Position numbers and translations under genes: made by a program. From assembly GCF_900104665.1 (NCBI RefSeq), contig NZ_LT629968.1:1-64000 (forward strand): a DNA stretch of 64,000 nt, written 5' to 3'. This document shows, one piece after another, positions 34,042 through 44,589 of this stretch. The stretch comes from Traorella massiliensis. GTDB lineage: Bacteria > Bacillota_I > Bacilli_A > Erysipelotrichales > Erysipelotrichaceae. Under the pieces are notes generated by a model that saw only the letters and a list, made by a program, of their open reading frames with translations, was not told where the DNA came from and searched no databases. Position 1 is the first letter of the stretch, and each line of letters opens with the position of its first letter.

Positions 34042-35355
34042 ATGAATAAACTACAAAATTTACTAGAAAAGAAGCTTCTCCCATTAGCTGGTATGATGCA
34101 GAGCAATAAGATATTAAGCTCCATATCCAATGGTCTGATGGCTGGAGTTCCATTTATGATTATTGGATCGTTGACGCTGGTAATCAGTACACCACCGGTC
34201 GATTACACTACTTTAGATCCGGGAATTATCTATACGTTTATCAAGGGATGGACAGATTTAGCTAACTCGCTTGGTAATATTCTGACAATGGTCAGCTTTG
34301 CCAGCATGAATTGCTTTGCTCTGATTTCAAGTGCAGCTATTGGTTATTATTTGGGACAGAAGCTTGGTATCAAGGGATTGTCAGCAATGGTAAACGCATT
34401 GGTTGCATTTCTGGTTACTGCTACATTTACATATGACGGTGAATTAATTCAGGGCTTTACAAACTATGGAGGACAAGGTCTTCTGAGTTGTATCATCGTA
34501 TCAGTATTATCTACTTTGGCATTGTCTTGGCTTATCAATCATAATGTCGGAAAGATCAAAATTGGTGGTGCAGGAGTGCCTCCCGCTATTACCCAAAACT
34601 TTGTTACATTAGTACCATGTGCCATTATTGTATTTTCTTGGGCAATCATAAATACGCTATGCATCCAGATTGCCGGGGTAGCATTTCCAAATGTCATTGA
34701 TTTAGTCATGTCACCTTTAGTATCCATTCTGCTATCTCCTGCTGGAACGATTATTTATTGTCTTCTTTGCAGCTTAGGATGGTGGTTCGGTATTCATGAC
34801 AACGCCTTCTCAGGTTTCTCACCATTCCTTTGGACAGCATTTTATGCCAATCAGGCAGCTTATGCAGCAGGAACGAACATTTATGAGCTGCCATACATCG
34901 TAAATTATGGTATGTATTATACATTTGTAAATATTGGTGGTTGTGGAGCAACCTTTGGTCTTGCGGTGTTATTATTTTTATTCTCTAAATCCAAACAGTG
35001 TAAGACAGTTGGTAAATTAGGAATCCTTCCAGCATTTTTCAATATCAATGAACCAATTATCTTTGGTGTTCCGCTGATGATGAATCCGGTATTTATCATT
35101 CCTATGGCGATTACAACAAGTGTTAACTTCATTATCACATATGTTGCAACTGCATTGAAGCTGGTGCCGCATGTCGTTTCCTTTGCCGGATGGAATTTGT
35201 GGACACCAATTGGTGGCTTTTTAGCAACATTGAGCTGGACAGGGTCGGTTTTGGCAATCGTTCTTATTATAGTAGATATGCTCATCTACTATCCATTCTT
35301 TAAAACTTATGATAATCAGAAGTTGAAAGAAGAAGCGAACGATCCAAATCAATAA
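34042..35355 (+). CDS. celB: PTS EIIC, cellobiose/lactose family
   Basis: 437-residue integral membrane permease of the lactose/cellobiose EIIC family, with about ten hydrophobic segments. Family-typical stretches include the N-terminal LLEKKLLPLAG, GWWFGIHDNAF near 250 and FFNINEPIIFGVP around 330. It binds and translocates the sugar while EIIB phosphorylates it. GGAGG lies 7 bp before the ATG. It is 11 bp after EIIA. The sugar is likely a beta-glucoside because a GH1 gene follows beyond an IS insertion. Confidence 0.9.
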   Translation: MNKLQNLLEKKLLPLAGMMQSNKILSSISNGLMAGVPFMIIGSLTLVISTPPVDYTTLDPGIIYTFIKGWTDLANSLGNILTMVSFASMNCFALISSAAIGYYLGQKLGIKGLSAMVNALVAFLVTATFTYDGELIQGFTNYGGQGLLSCIIVSVLSTLALSWLINHNVGKIKIGGAGVPPAITQNFVTLVPCAIIVFSWAIINTLCIQIAGVAFPNVIDLVMSPLVSILLSPAGTIIYCLLCSLGWWFGIHDNAFSGFSPFLWTAFYANQAAYAAGTNIYELPYIVNYGMYYTFVNIGGCGATFGLAVLLFLFSKSKQCKTVGKLGILPAFFNINEPIIFGVPLMMNPVFIIPMAITTSVNFIITYVATALKLVPHVVSFAGWNLWTPIGGFLATLSWTGSVLAIVLIIVDMLIYYPFFKTYDNQKLKEEANDPNQ

Positions 35356-35406
35356 GGTGTTTTGATGATTTTTCCATAAATATATTATTAATCGCGTATA
35401 AAATTT

Positions 35407-35727
35407 ATGAAACTTAATTTATTATTGATCTGCAGTTTAGGAATGTCCAGTAGCATATTGGAGATGAAAATCCGTGAAGAGGCGGAAAAGCGAGGCTATG
35501 ATTGTAAAGTTCATGCAATCTCTGTTCAAGAAACATCAGAATATGCAGGAGAGCAATATGATGCAGTACTTATTGCTCCACAAATTGTTTATTTGACAAA
35601 AGAAATCCAAAAAGATATTCACCAAGATACAGTCTTAGTGAATATGGCTGTTACTGACTATGGCATGATCAAGGCAGACAATATTTTGGATGCGACAATT
35701 CAGGCAATTGAAGAACATAAACGATAG
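35407..35727 (+). CDS. celA: PTS EIIB, lactose/cellobiose family
   Basis: 106 residues with the phosphocysteine loop LLICSLGMSSSIL (Cys9) and the second motif VLIAPQIVYL at about 56-65. The start has no clear Shine-Dalgarno sequence; TATAAA (35397-35402) lies just four bases before the ATG, and 51 bp separate it from EIIC, so it may have its own weak promoter or use low-efficiency reinitiation. It completes the three-component PTS. An IS1182-like element begins about 100 bp downstream. Confidence 0.85.
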   Translation: MKLNLLLICSLGMSSSILEMKIREEAEKRGYDCKVHAISVQETSEYAGEQYDAVLIAPQIVYLTKEIQKDIHQDTVLVNMAVTDYGMIKADNILDATIQAIEEHKR

Positions 35728-35830
35728 AAAAACAAAGGTGTAGTTAGAGAGAAGGAGTAAGGACGAAAAGTAGTACTTAATCGAAAAGAAAAAGAAGAGA
35801 TTTTAAATAAAAAAGTTAAATAAAAAAAAT

Positions 35831-37491
35831 GAGCGCACTAAAAACAAGTGCACAAATGAAATAAAATAAATTTAGCGAAAATCAGGTTTCATTTTTAATC
35901 CAAGCATCAAGATGAATATTGATGGCGGCAAAGATTGAAAAGAAAGCTGCTTTGGAGTCTTCACGAATTCTCATCTGATGAAGATGATAGTCATTGAGAA
36001 TTCTATTATTGATTCTCTCAGTACAAGTTCTATTTTTGTATAGTTCTTTCCATTTATCTGTTTTGTAAGGAACAGGGCCAAAAAGACGCATATCAAGCGA
36101 ATCGTTAATGTAAACAGTTCTACCATATGGAGAAGGAGAACATGTATCTGCATGTGGACAAGAATCAATCAATCCCATTTTTAGAGGACAACGGAATTTT
36201 CTTCTTTGCCTTTGATAGTCGTAGCCACAGTGATACATTTCAACACCACAATCACAAATTGGTTTGCCGTTTTCACTAATAGAATCAAAGTGTTTATAAA
36301 TATTTTTACCCAATTTACGTTGATTGAAATCAATGATTGGGATAATATTATGGTGACGCAGAAATTGGTAAACGGCAGAAGAATCGCTTGCGGAATCGAA
36401 ACACATGAATTTTGGAGAGAGTTCAGGGTTAATATCAAGGAAACGAGCGGTAGAGGAAATGGAAGACAGAGCATCATGACGAGAAGCTTTCTCTAAATCG
36501 ATAAAGACGGGAAGGTCAGTATGGATTAGAGGGTTATGATAAGAAATGTTATAGAGAGTATAACCGAAGTAATACATTCCAAGATCACTGTCCCAACCAA
36601 AATCTGCGTTTTTAGCGCTATAACGATGAGTGTTTAAAATATTGTCATCTTTAATGATTTGATGACCAAAAGGAGAAGCATGAATATGAAAAGCAGAACC
36701 ATCACCAGAAAAGACAAGATTGTAGGAATCAATAAAGCCCATGTCATGAGAAGGAATGACAGCAATAGCGTTAAAAAGTAATTGAAGAGTATAAATCATA
36801 CGATCACGGTCAAAAACAGAACCATCATGAGTGTAATTATCGAAAAGAGAATAAGTATCATCATTAGAGAAGTTCATTAATTTTTCACCTTTCTTAGGTT
36901 TAGAAGAATTAGATTTATTCGTAAAAAGGCCTTTAGGAAGAAGATCGTTATGGTGAGAAAAAGAATGAGTGATACGGTTAATGAAATCGTAATGAGAAGA
37001 ATGGTTAGGAACATTCCAAGAACCGATAAGATATTGAAGAAGCCTATCGTGATGAACTTCATAACACCAATTTTTAAGAGAAGTAAAACCAAGATGAAGC
37101 ATCAAAACGACAGAACGCAAATAGATAGCAGGATCGTTAGCGGGACGACCCAAAGGAGAATATAAAGGAAAGATGATATCGGCGACAAGGTCGACATCAA
37201 GTTTAGACAACTTATGAATAGCAGACTTAAAATTAGGAGAAGAAAGTCTGAAAAGATCAGAAGTTGAAAGAGAAGACTTTTCTGTCTTAAGAAATTCTTT
37301 GTAATCTTGAGACGAAGAGAAATAAATTAACATTGAAGATCACCACCTACTTACTACAGAAAGGCGAGCAAAGCGAGCCCGCAACGAGGGCGATTTGTCA
37401 AGCAAAAAGTGAAAAAAGTTGGGGGGATTTCAAAAAAACGGCAATTAAAAAAGAGCGTAAACAAGCCGTTAAAATGTTTTCGACCACGCTC
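35831..37491. mobile_element. IS1182-like insertion sequence (tentative ends)
   Basis: A single intact transposase gene on the minus strand, flanked by imperfect terminal repeats: GAGCGCACTAAAAACA at the left and, read inward from the right, GAGCGTGGTCGAAAACA. About 1.66 kb between these points fits the IS1182 family. Both ends can also form short hairpins. A GC-rich stretch with direct GCGAGC repeats lies upstream of the transposase start. No unambiguous target duplication was found. The element sits between the PTS EIIB gene and the GH1 gene. Confidence 0.6.
35882..37333 (-). CDS. DDE transposase, IS1182-like
   Basis: 483 residues, intact. An N-terminal helical domain with the family-like GRPANDPAIYLRSVVLMLHLGF (about 58-80) is followed by a DDE core: FSGDGSAFHIHA (first Asp), MCFDSASDS (second Asp) and RTCTERINNRI (Glu). 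A cysteine/histidine-rich insertion (CDCGVEMYHCGYD, CPHADTC) may bind zinc. The assignment to IS1182 rather than another IS4-like group is by pattern only. Confidence 0.8.
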   Translation of the reverse strand: MLIYFSSSQDYKEFLKTEKSSLSTSDLFRLSSPNFKSAIHKLSKLDVDLVADIIFPLYSPLGRPANDPAIYLRSVVLMLHLGFTSLKNWCYEVHHDRLLQYLIGSWNVPNHSSHYDFINRITHSFSHHNDLLPKGLFTNKSNSSKPKKGEKLMNFSNDDTYSLFDNYTHDGSVFDRDRMIYTLQLLFNAIAVIPSHDMGFIDSYNLVFSGDGSAFHIHASPFGHQIIKDDNILNTHRYSAKNADFGWDSDLGMYYFGYTLYNISYHNPLIHTDLPVFIDLEKASRHDALSSISSTARFLDINPELSPKFMCFDSASDSSAVYQFLRHHNIIPIIDFNQRKLGKNIYKHFDSISENGKPICDCGVEMYHCGYDYQRQRRKFRCPLKMGLIDSCPHADTCSPSPYGRTVYINDSLDMRLFGPVPYKTDKWKELYKNRTCTERINNRILNDYHLHQMRIREDSKAAFFSIFAAINIHLDAWIKNET

Positions 37492-37494
37492 TAA

Positions 37495-38919
<1,425 letters not shown>

Positions 38920-39061
38920 TTAAACTTATATATTAGTTATCGGCATTATGGTATTGTAGATAGTGGAGAAGTATAAGCTTAATGTACTTATATGGATTTG
39001 TATCATTTTCGATTCCATCAGGAAGGATAATTTGATTGAGCTTGAAGGAGGAGGCTTTGAA

Positions 39062-40483
39062 ATGGAAGGCATAACAAAAGAAGAGCTGTATCGTTCTGTA
39101 CAGACAATAGTAAAGACGTACATAGATTTTTACGATACTTTACGTGAAAAGAAGGCGGTGACTATTGCTAGTGATGACGTCATTCAAAAATTGAGAAATA
39201 TCGGTTTTTCAAAAGAAGGGCGCGAGTTGGATCAAGTGATTCACGAGATGATTGAAACTATTTATGCGAATCAGGCAATTATGCAGCACCCGCGGTTTTT
39301 TGCCTTTGTACCAAGTCCGGCTTCTCCGTTATCATGGATTGGTGATGTCTTGACAGATTCTTACAATCCACATGCAGGGACATGGTTAGAAAGTTCTAGT
39401 GCAAGCTGCATTGAACAGGAAACAATCAAATGGTTATGTCAAAAAGCAGGATATCCGAAAACGGCAGGAGGATTATTTGTTTCGGGTGGCTCAATTGCAA
39501 ATCTGACAGCTCTTGTTGTTGCACGTCATGCAAAACTTTCAGAAGATATGTACTTCAATGGGGTTGCATACCTTTCTCAGCAGACACATTTTTCCGCCGC
39601 TAAGGCACTGCGTATTATGGGACTGACTACAGAACAGATTCGCATCATTCCTTGTGACGATCAGTTACGAATGGACACTCGTAGTCTGGAAAAGGCAATC
39701 TTGCAGGATCTTGAAGCAGGAAAAAAACCATTTGTAGTAGTTGCAACGGCAGGAACGACGAATACAGGATGCATCGACCCGCTTCATCCGATTGCAGATA
39801 TTTGTGATAGGTATGATTTATGGTTCCATGTTGATGGAGCCTATGGTGCCTCTGTCTTAGTTTCAAATGAGTATCATCATCTGTTAGATGGGATTTCTCG
39901 TGCAGATAGTATTACATGGGATGCACACAAATGGTTATTTCAAACGTACGCATGCAGTATGATCCTTTTTAAAAATTCACATGATCTTGCCAATTGTTTC
40001 AGCTCTAATCCTGAATATCTGAAGGATGCCGTGGCAGAAAATGATGAAGTGAATTATTGGGAGTGGGGAATTGAACTCACTCGGCCAGCTCGCAGTTTAA
40101 AGTTGTGGCTGACCTTACAAACGTTAGGAACGGATAAGCTTAGTGAAATGGTTACCCATGGTATCCAATATGCTCAGCGTTTAGAAGAAATAATTAAAGA
40201 GAAACCAAATTGGGAAATTGTAACTTCGGCACAACTGGCTATCATTAATTTTCGTTACGCACCTAAATCATTAAGTGAACATTCTTGTGATCAGATCAAT
40301 GAGGCAATTTCACATAAAATGACAGAAAATGGGTTTGCTTGTGTATTGACTACCCAATTAAAGGGAAAAACGGTTTTAAGGATTTGTTCAATTCACCCAG
40401 AAACAACAGAAAAAGATTTAAAGGAAACGGTTGAACTTTTAAATAAGTATGCAATTGAAGCGAGTGAGGAAATACTGTCATAA
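39062..40483 (+). CDS. Group II PLP-dependent aromatic amino acid decarboxylase (tryptophan-decarboxylase-like)
   Basis: 473 residues from ATG 39062, chosen for GGAGGAGG just upstream (a reading from 38963 has no ribosome site). PLP site: His176 in QTHFSAAKAL stacks on the ring, Asp258 in FHVDGAYGAS, and Lys290 in SITWDAHKWLFQTYAC forms the Schiff base. The catalytic-loop side and the substrate region (HPRFFAFVPSPASP, ELTRPARSLKLWLTLQ) resemble, from memory, the Ruminococcus gnavus tryptophan decarboxylase. Products would be tryptamine or another arylamine plus CO2. Tyrosine, phenylalanine or other substrates remain possible. No amine antiporter is adjacent. Confidence 0.82.
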   Translation: MEGITKEELYRSVQTIVKTYIDFYDTLREKKAVTIASDDVIQKLRNIGFSKEGRELDQVIHEMIETIYANQAIMQHPRFFAFVPSPASPLSWIGDVLTDSYNPHAGTWLESSSASCIEQETIKWLCQKAGYPKTAGGLFVSGGSIANLTALVVARHAKLSEDMYFNGVAYLSQQTHFSAAKALRIMGLTTEQIRIIPCDDQLRMDTRSLEKAILQDLEAGKKPFVVVATAGTTNTGCIDPLHPIADICDRYDLWFHVDGAYGASVLVSNEYHHLLDGISRADSITWDAHKWLFQTYACSMILFKNSHDLANCFSSNPEYLKDAVAENDEVNYWEWGIELTRPARSLKLWLTLQTLGTDKLSEMVTHGIQYAQRLEEIIKEKPNWEIVTSAQLAIINFRYAPKSLSEHSCDQINEAISHKMTENGFACVLTTQLKGKTVLRICSIHPETTEKDLKETVELLNKYAIEASEEILS

Positions 40484-40570
40484 TCAAAAGAGTACTTCTA
40501 TAAATAATTATAATCAGATAGTTGACTTTATTTATATGATTGGTATATTTGTTGTTAAAGCTTCTATACT

Positions 40571-40759
40571 TACGTAATACGTCATATTTTCAGATATGAA
40601 ATACGTAAATATATCTGTCGTAAGAAAAAAATTAAAATAAGTAAAAAAGAACACATATAAAAACATTACCGATAAATATGATTTCGGTAATGTTTTTTTA
40701 ATAACATAAATGAATTATTAGGGAGAAATGTAACTTCTCATATCAGCAGTTCTTCTCAA
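40571..40759 (+). repeat. Direct repeat, right copy (~190 bp), with gene remnant
   Basis: Right-hand counterpart of 31392-31580. It carries the last ~30 codons of a paralogue of the 109-aa membrane protein (ending RKKKIKISKKEHI, stop), preceded in frame by a stop codon, then the same terminator and downstream bases. The remainder of the gene is missing. Apart from this, interval 40484-40824 holds only the tRNA terminator. Confidence 0.85.
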
Positions 40760-40789
40760 AATCTTCTCAACGGACCTCTTGAAAATGCA

Positions 40790-40814
40790 AAAAAAGCCCT
40801 AAATATAGGGCTTT
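40790..40814 (-). terminator. Terminator of the tRNA-Asn/tRNA-Glu operon
   Basis: Minus-strand stem AAAGCCCT / AGGGCTTT with a six-base loop, then TTTT, just downstream of tRNA-Glu. Confidence 0.85.
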
Positions 40815-40824
40815 CTGAGTAATT

Positions 40825-40900
40825 TGGTGACTCGTACGGGATTCGAACCCGTGAATGCATGCGTGAAAGGCATGTGAGTTAACCGTTTCTCCAACGAGCC
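40825..40900 (-). tRNA. tRNA-Glu (anticodon TTC)
   Basis: 76 nt on the minus strand. Acceptor stem GGCTCGT/ACGAGTC with one G-U pair, encoded CCA. Anticodon stem CATGC/GCATG with loop CTTTCAC. T-arm CGGG TTCGAAT CCCG. It follows tRNA-Asn by 5 nt. Confidence 0.95.
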
Positions 40901-40905
40901 ATCAA

Positions 40906-40981
40906 TGGCGCCTAAAACAGGACTCGAACCTGTGACCTGCCGGTTAACAGCCGGATGCTCTACCTACTGAGCTATTTAGGC
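40906..40981 (-). tRNA. tRNA-Asn (anticodon GTT)
   Basis: 76 nt on the minus strand. Acceptor stem GCCTAAA/TTTAGGC, discriminator G, encoded CCA. Anticodon loop CTGTTAA between CCGG/CCGG stem halves. T-arm ACAGG TTCGAGT CCTGT. It is the first gene of a two-tRNA transcript. Confidence 0.95.
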
Positions 40982-41092
40982 AAGTGCTTAATTATAATAG
41001 CATGACACTTAAGATAATGCAAGTACTTTTTTTAAAAAATATTGAATTGATTGAAATGGGATATTATAATAACACTACTGGAAGGAAAAAAT

Positions 41093-42805
41093 ATGAAATT
41101 ATTGCTGCGATATTTAAGAAACTATATAAAAGAAACGATACTTGGGCCCTTTTTTAAATTACTGGAAGCAGGTCTTGAGCTTTTTATACCTTTAATCATT
41201 GCGAAAATGATTGATGAAGGTATTGTTCAGCAAAATCAGACATTGATCTGGTTATGTGCATTCTGTCTTGCACTATTAGCTTTAATTGGCTGTATCAGTG
41301 CTATCAGCGCTCAATATTTTAGTGCTAAGGCTGCTGTTGGAATGAGCGAGGAAATGCGACGTGATTTATTTGCTCATATTGAAAGCTTTGGCTATACAGA
41401 AATTGATCAAGTAGGTACAAGTACTTTGATTACACGTTTGACCAATGATATCAACCAGGTACAAAACGGTGTTAATTTATTCTTACGTCTATTTTTACGT
41501 TCGCCGTTTATTGTATTTGGTTCTATGCTGATGGCTTTTACGATAAGTCCCCGATTAGCAATCATATTTGTATTGACAATTCTAATATTATTTCTAGTTG
41601 TGATTTTTATTATGGTTGTGAGTATTCCATTAGTAAAGAAAACAGCTGCTCTTATTGAAAAAATGACCCAGCTGGTTTCAGAGAATTTAAGTGGTGTTCG
41701 TGTTATTCGTGCTTTTCATATCGAAAAAGAACAGGCAATGGAATTTGAAACACAAAATAAGAATTATTTTGATGCGAGTATATTGGTAGGAAAAATCAAT
41801 GCTTTTTTAAATCCAGGTACTACATTGATATTAAATTTAGCTATTTTGATATTGATATATAAAGGAAGCTTTCAGGTATTTGAAGGCGGAATTACACAAG
41901 GACAGCTTGTAGCTTTAGTTTCTTATATGTCGAGTATTTTGATTGAACTGATTAAATTAGTAAATCTTGTTTTAAATTTAACTAAAGCAATTGCCAGTGC
42001 TTCACGTATCGAATCAATATTTGAAATGCAGACAAGCTATTTAAATCATCCTCAAAAAATATCTTATATCGATGATTGTATTTATTACTTTGATCATGTT
42101 TCTTTCAGATATCAAAATGATCAAATGGATACGATAGAAAATGTATCTTTCCGTATTCCTAAGCATGTCCGTATAGGTATTATCGGGGGAACAGGAAGTG
42201 GGAAAAGCACACTGGTTCATCTCATGGGCCGCTTTTATGATGTGAGCGATGGCAGGATCTTATATAAGGGAGCAGATATTAAAGATGTTGATTTAGAAAA
42301 ACTTCATCAGGAAGTTGTGCTGGTTCCCCAACAAGCTGTTTTGTTTAAGGGAACGATTGCGCAAAATTTAAAATGGGGAAAGAAGGATGCCAGTGAAGAA
42401 GAAATGATGGAAGCCTGTCGGAATGCTCAAATTGCAGATTTTGTAGAAGAAAAGGGATTGGATTATGAGATTGCTCAAAACGGATTGAATTTAAGCGGTG
42501 GTCAGCGTCAGCGTCTTACGATTGCCCGTGCGTTGATTGCTAAGGCAGAGGTATTGATTTTAGATGCGAGCAGCAGTGCTTTAGATTACGCAACAGAGGC
42601 AGCCTTAAGAAAGGCGATTGCTCAAAATTATGATTGCACATTAATTACGATTTCTCAGCGTATATCCTCATTAGCAGATTGCGACATGATCTTGGTAATG
42701 GATGAAGGAAGACTGGCTGGTATGGGAACGCATGATGAGTTGATGAAAAATTGTGCTATTTATCAAGAAATTAATGCCTCACAGATACGGGAGGTGAAAG
42801 CATGA
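41093..42805 (+). CDS. Heterodimeric ABC multidrug-type exporter, degenerate half
   Basis: 570 residues from the ATG at 41093 (GGAAGG upstream; TATAAT at 41065). Exporter membrane domain at about 10-300, then an ATPase with Walker A GGTGSGKST and signature LSGGQRQR. The Walker B end reads LILDASSSALD, with Ala where the catalytic Glu belongs, and the H-loop has Gln (ISQRIS). It therefore supplies the degenerate site in a BmrC/LmrC-like heterodimer. The stop overlaps the next gene by 4 bp. Exported compound unknown. Confidence 0.88.
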   Translation: MKLLLRYLRNYIKETILGPFFKLLEAGLELFIPLIIAKMIDEGIVQQNQTLIWLCAFCLALLALIGCISAISAQYFSAKAAVGMSEEMRRDLFAHIESFGYTEIDQVGTSTLITRLTNDINQVQNGVNLFLRLFLRSPFIVFGSMLMAFTISPRLAIIFVLTILILFLVVIFIMVVSIPLVKKTAALIEKMTQLVSENLSGVRVIRAFHIEKEQAMEFETQNKNYFDASILVGKINAFLNPGTTLILNLAILILIYKGSFQVFEGGITQGQLVALVSYMSSILIELIKLVNLVLNLTKAIASASRIESIFEMQTSYLNHPQKISYIDDCIYYFDHVSFRYQNDQMDTIENVSFRIPKHVRIGIIGGTGSGKSTLVHLMGRFYDVSDGRILYKGADIKDVDLEKLHQEVVLVPQQAVLFKGTIAQNLKWGKKDASEEEMMEACRNAQIADFVEEKGLDYEIAQNGLNLSGGQRQRLTIARALIAKAEVLILDASSSALDYATEAALRKAIAQNYDCTLITISQRISSLADCDMILVMDEGRLAGMGTHDELMKNCAIYQEINASQIREVKA

Positions 42806-44544
42806 ATCGAAAAACTGTCATGAAAAGAGTACTTTTCTATATTCAACAGGATAAAAAATTAGTAGTTGCATCTTTTGTTTGTGCTTTTATCAGTGTTGTT
42901 ACAACGTTATATTTACCAATTTGTATTGGTGAAGCGATAGATGATGCAATTGGAGTGGTAAATGTTGATTTTGATGCAGTTATTCAAGTCTTGATACGCA
43001 TGGGAATCGTCCTTCTTGTAAATGTTTGTGTGACATGGCTGATGAATCGGATCAATAATAAATTGACATATCATGTTTCCTATAGAATTCGTAAGGATGC
43101 GGTTGAACATATCAGCAAATGTCCGATTTCTTATCTTGACAATCATGATCAAGGGGATCTTCTCAGTCGTATTTTAAATGATGTGGAAATTCTCTGTGAT
43201 GGTCTTTTAATGGGTTTTACGCAGTTTTTCACAGGTATTTTAAGTATTTTTATTACTTTGTTCATCATGCTTCAGATTGATCTGCGAATGGGTATCTTAG
43301 TTTTATTGATTACTCCATTATCCCTTGTGATGGCGACTTTTATTTCCAAAAAGACACATCGGCTTTTTTTGATACAATCAAAAAACCGTGGGAAAATGAG
43401 TGCATTTATCAATGAAAGAATTTCTCATCATAAAGTAAGTATTGCTTATGAACACCAGCAGGAAAATATAGATGAGTTTCATGCGATGAGCGAAGAATTA
43501 AAAGAGAGCTCGATGAAAGCTATTTTCTATTCATCATTGACAAATCCATGTACTCGTTTTGTTAATTCAATCGTCTATGCTTCTGTTGCACTGATGGGAT
43601 CGCTGATCGTTATTGGCGGTACTATGAGCGTAGGGCAGTTAACGATTTATCTAAATTATGCCAATCAGTATACAAAGCCGTTTAATGAAATTACAAGCGT
43701 TATCAGTGAGTTGCAGAATGCTTTGGCATGTGCACAGCGGGTATTTGAATTTATTGATTCTCCTGTGGAAAAATTAGATGGCCCAACAGCGAATGAACTT
43801 GAAAAGGTTAAGGGGAAGGTTGAGTTACGTCATGTGTCTTTTTCTTATAACAAATCAAAACCTTTAATTAGTGATTTTAATCTATGTGTACAACCTGGAC
43901 AACGTATTGCAATCGTAGGGCCTACAGGGTGTGGGAAGACAACCTTGATCAATCTTTTGATGCGTTTCTATGAAATTGATCAGGGAGATATTTTGTTAGA
44001 TGATGTGAACTATCGGGATATTACCGTAAAATCATTACGTAGTCATTTTGGCATGGTCTTACAGGATACATGGATCAAGAATGCAACGATTCGGGAGAAT
44101 ATTACTTTGCATAAAAATATTAGTGATGAAAAACTGATAGAAGCCAGTCGTAAGACCAAGGCCCATACATTTATTCAGCGTTTGCCTAAAGGATATGACA
44201 CGATGTTGAAAGATGTTAGCTCAAGTCTTTCAATTGGACAAAAACAGTTATTATGTATTACTCGAGTCATGGTACAAGATCCTAAGATTCTCATACTGGA
44301 TGAAGCTACTTCGAATATTGACACTTTAACCGAATTGCAGGTTCAAAATGCGTTTCAGGAATTGATGAAAGATAAAACAAGTTTTATTGTTGCTCATCGC
44401 TTGAGTACGATTCAAAATGCGGATCGTATCCTTGTCATGAAAGAAGGAAAAGTGATCGAACAGGGAACCCATGAAGGACTATTGAAGAAAAATGGCTTTT
44501 ATGCGACATTGTATCAGTCGCAGTTTTCAAATCAAATGAGTTGA
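42802..44544 (+). CDS. Heterodimeric ABC multidrug-type exporter, catalytic half
   Basis: 580 residues. Six-helix membrane domain at about 15-320, then an ATPase with Walker A GPTGCGKTT, Walker B ILILDEATSNID (catalytic Glu present) and H-loop VAHRLS. Its signature is LSIGQKQ rather than LSGGQ, as expected for the partner that completes the degenerate site in BmrD/LmrD-type exporters. Coupled by an ATGA overlap to the preceding half-transporter. No dedicated regulator is adjacent. Confidence 0.88.
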   Translation: MNRKTVMKRVLFYIQQDKKLVVASFVCAFISVVTTLYLPICIGEAIDDAIGVVNVDFDAVIQVLIRMGIVLLVNVCVTWLMNRINNKLTYHVSYRIRKDAVEHISKCPISYLDNHDQGDLLSRILNDVEILCDGLLMGFTQFFTGILSIFITLFIMLQIDLRMGILVLLITPLSLVMATFISKKTHRLFLIQSKNRGKMSAFINERISHHKVSIAYEHQQENIDEFHAMSEELKESSMKAIFYSSLTNPCTRFVNSIVYASVALMGSLIVIGGTMSVGQLTIYLNYANQYTKPFNEITSVISELQNALACAQRVFEFIDSPVEKLDGPTANELEKVKGKVELRHVSFSYNKSKPLISDFNLCVQPGQRIAIVGPTGCGKTTLINLLMRFYEIDQGDILLDDVNYRDITVKSLRSHFGMVLQDTWIKNATIRENITLHKNISDEKLIEASRKTKAHTFIQRLPKGYDTMLKDVSSSLSIGQKQLLCITRVMVQDPKILILDEATSNIDTLTELQVQNAFQELMKDKTSFIVAHRLSTIQNADRILVMKEGKVIEQGTHEGLLKKNGFYATLYQSQFSNQMS

Positions 44545-44589
44545 CTTAGAAGAAAAAAATGCATATCCTAACATTAGGGAGGAAATAAG

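Noticed and set aside
35397-35407. Sixth leaderless gene (PTS EIIB at 35407)
   Set aside because: TATAAA is only four bases before the ATG and the gene is inside an operon, so the spacing rule is not met.
37360-37400. GC-rich GCGAGC repeats as a CRISPR or structural array
   Set aside because: Only two short direct repeats inside the insertion sequence, no spacers; no CRISPR array was seen anywhere in the window.
38963-39061. Longer N-terminus for the decarboxylase starting at 38963
   Set aside because: No ribosome site at the upstream ATG, and a GGAGGAGG sits directly before ATG 39062; group II decarboxylases begin at the later point.
40484-40570. Coding remnant before the right direct repeat
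   Set aside because: Frames are broken by stops immediately upstream of the homologous 30 codons; no further similarity to the 109-aa gene was visible.
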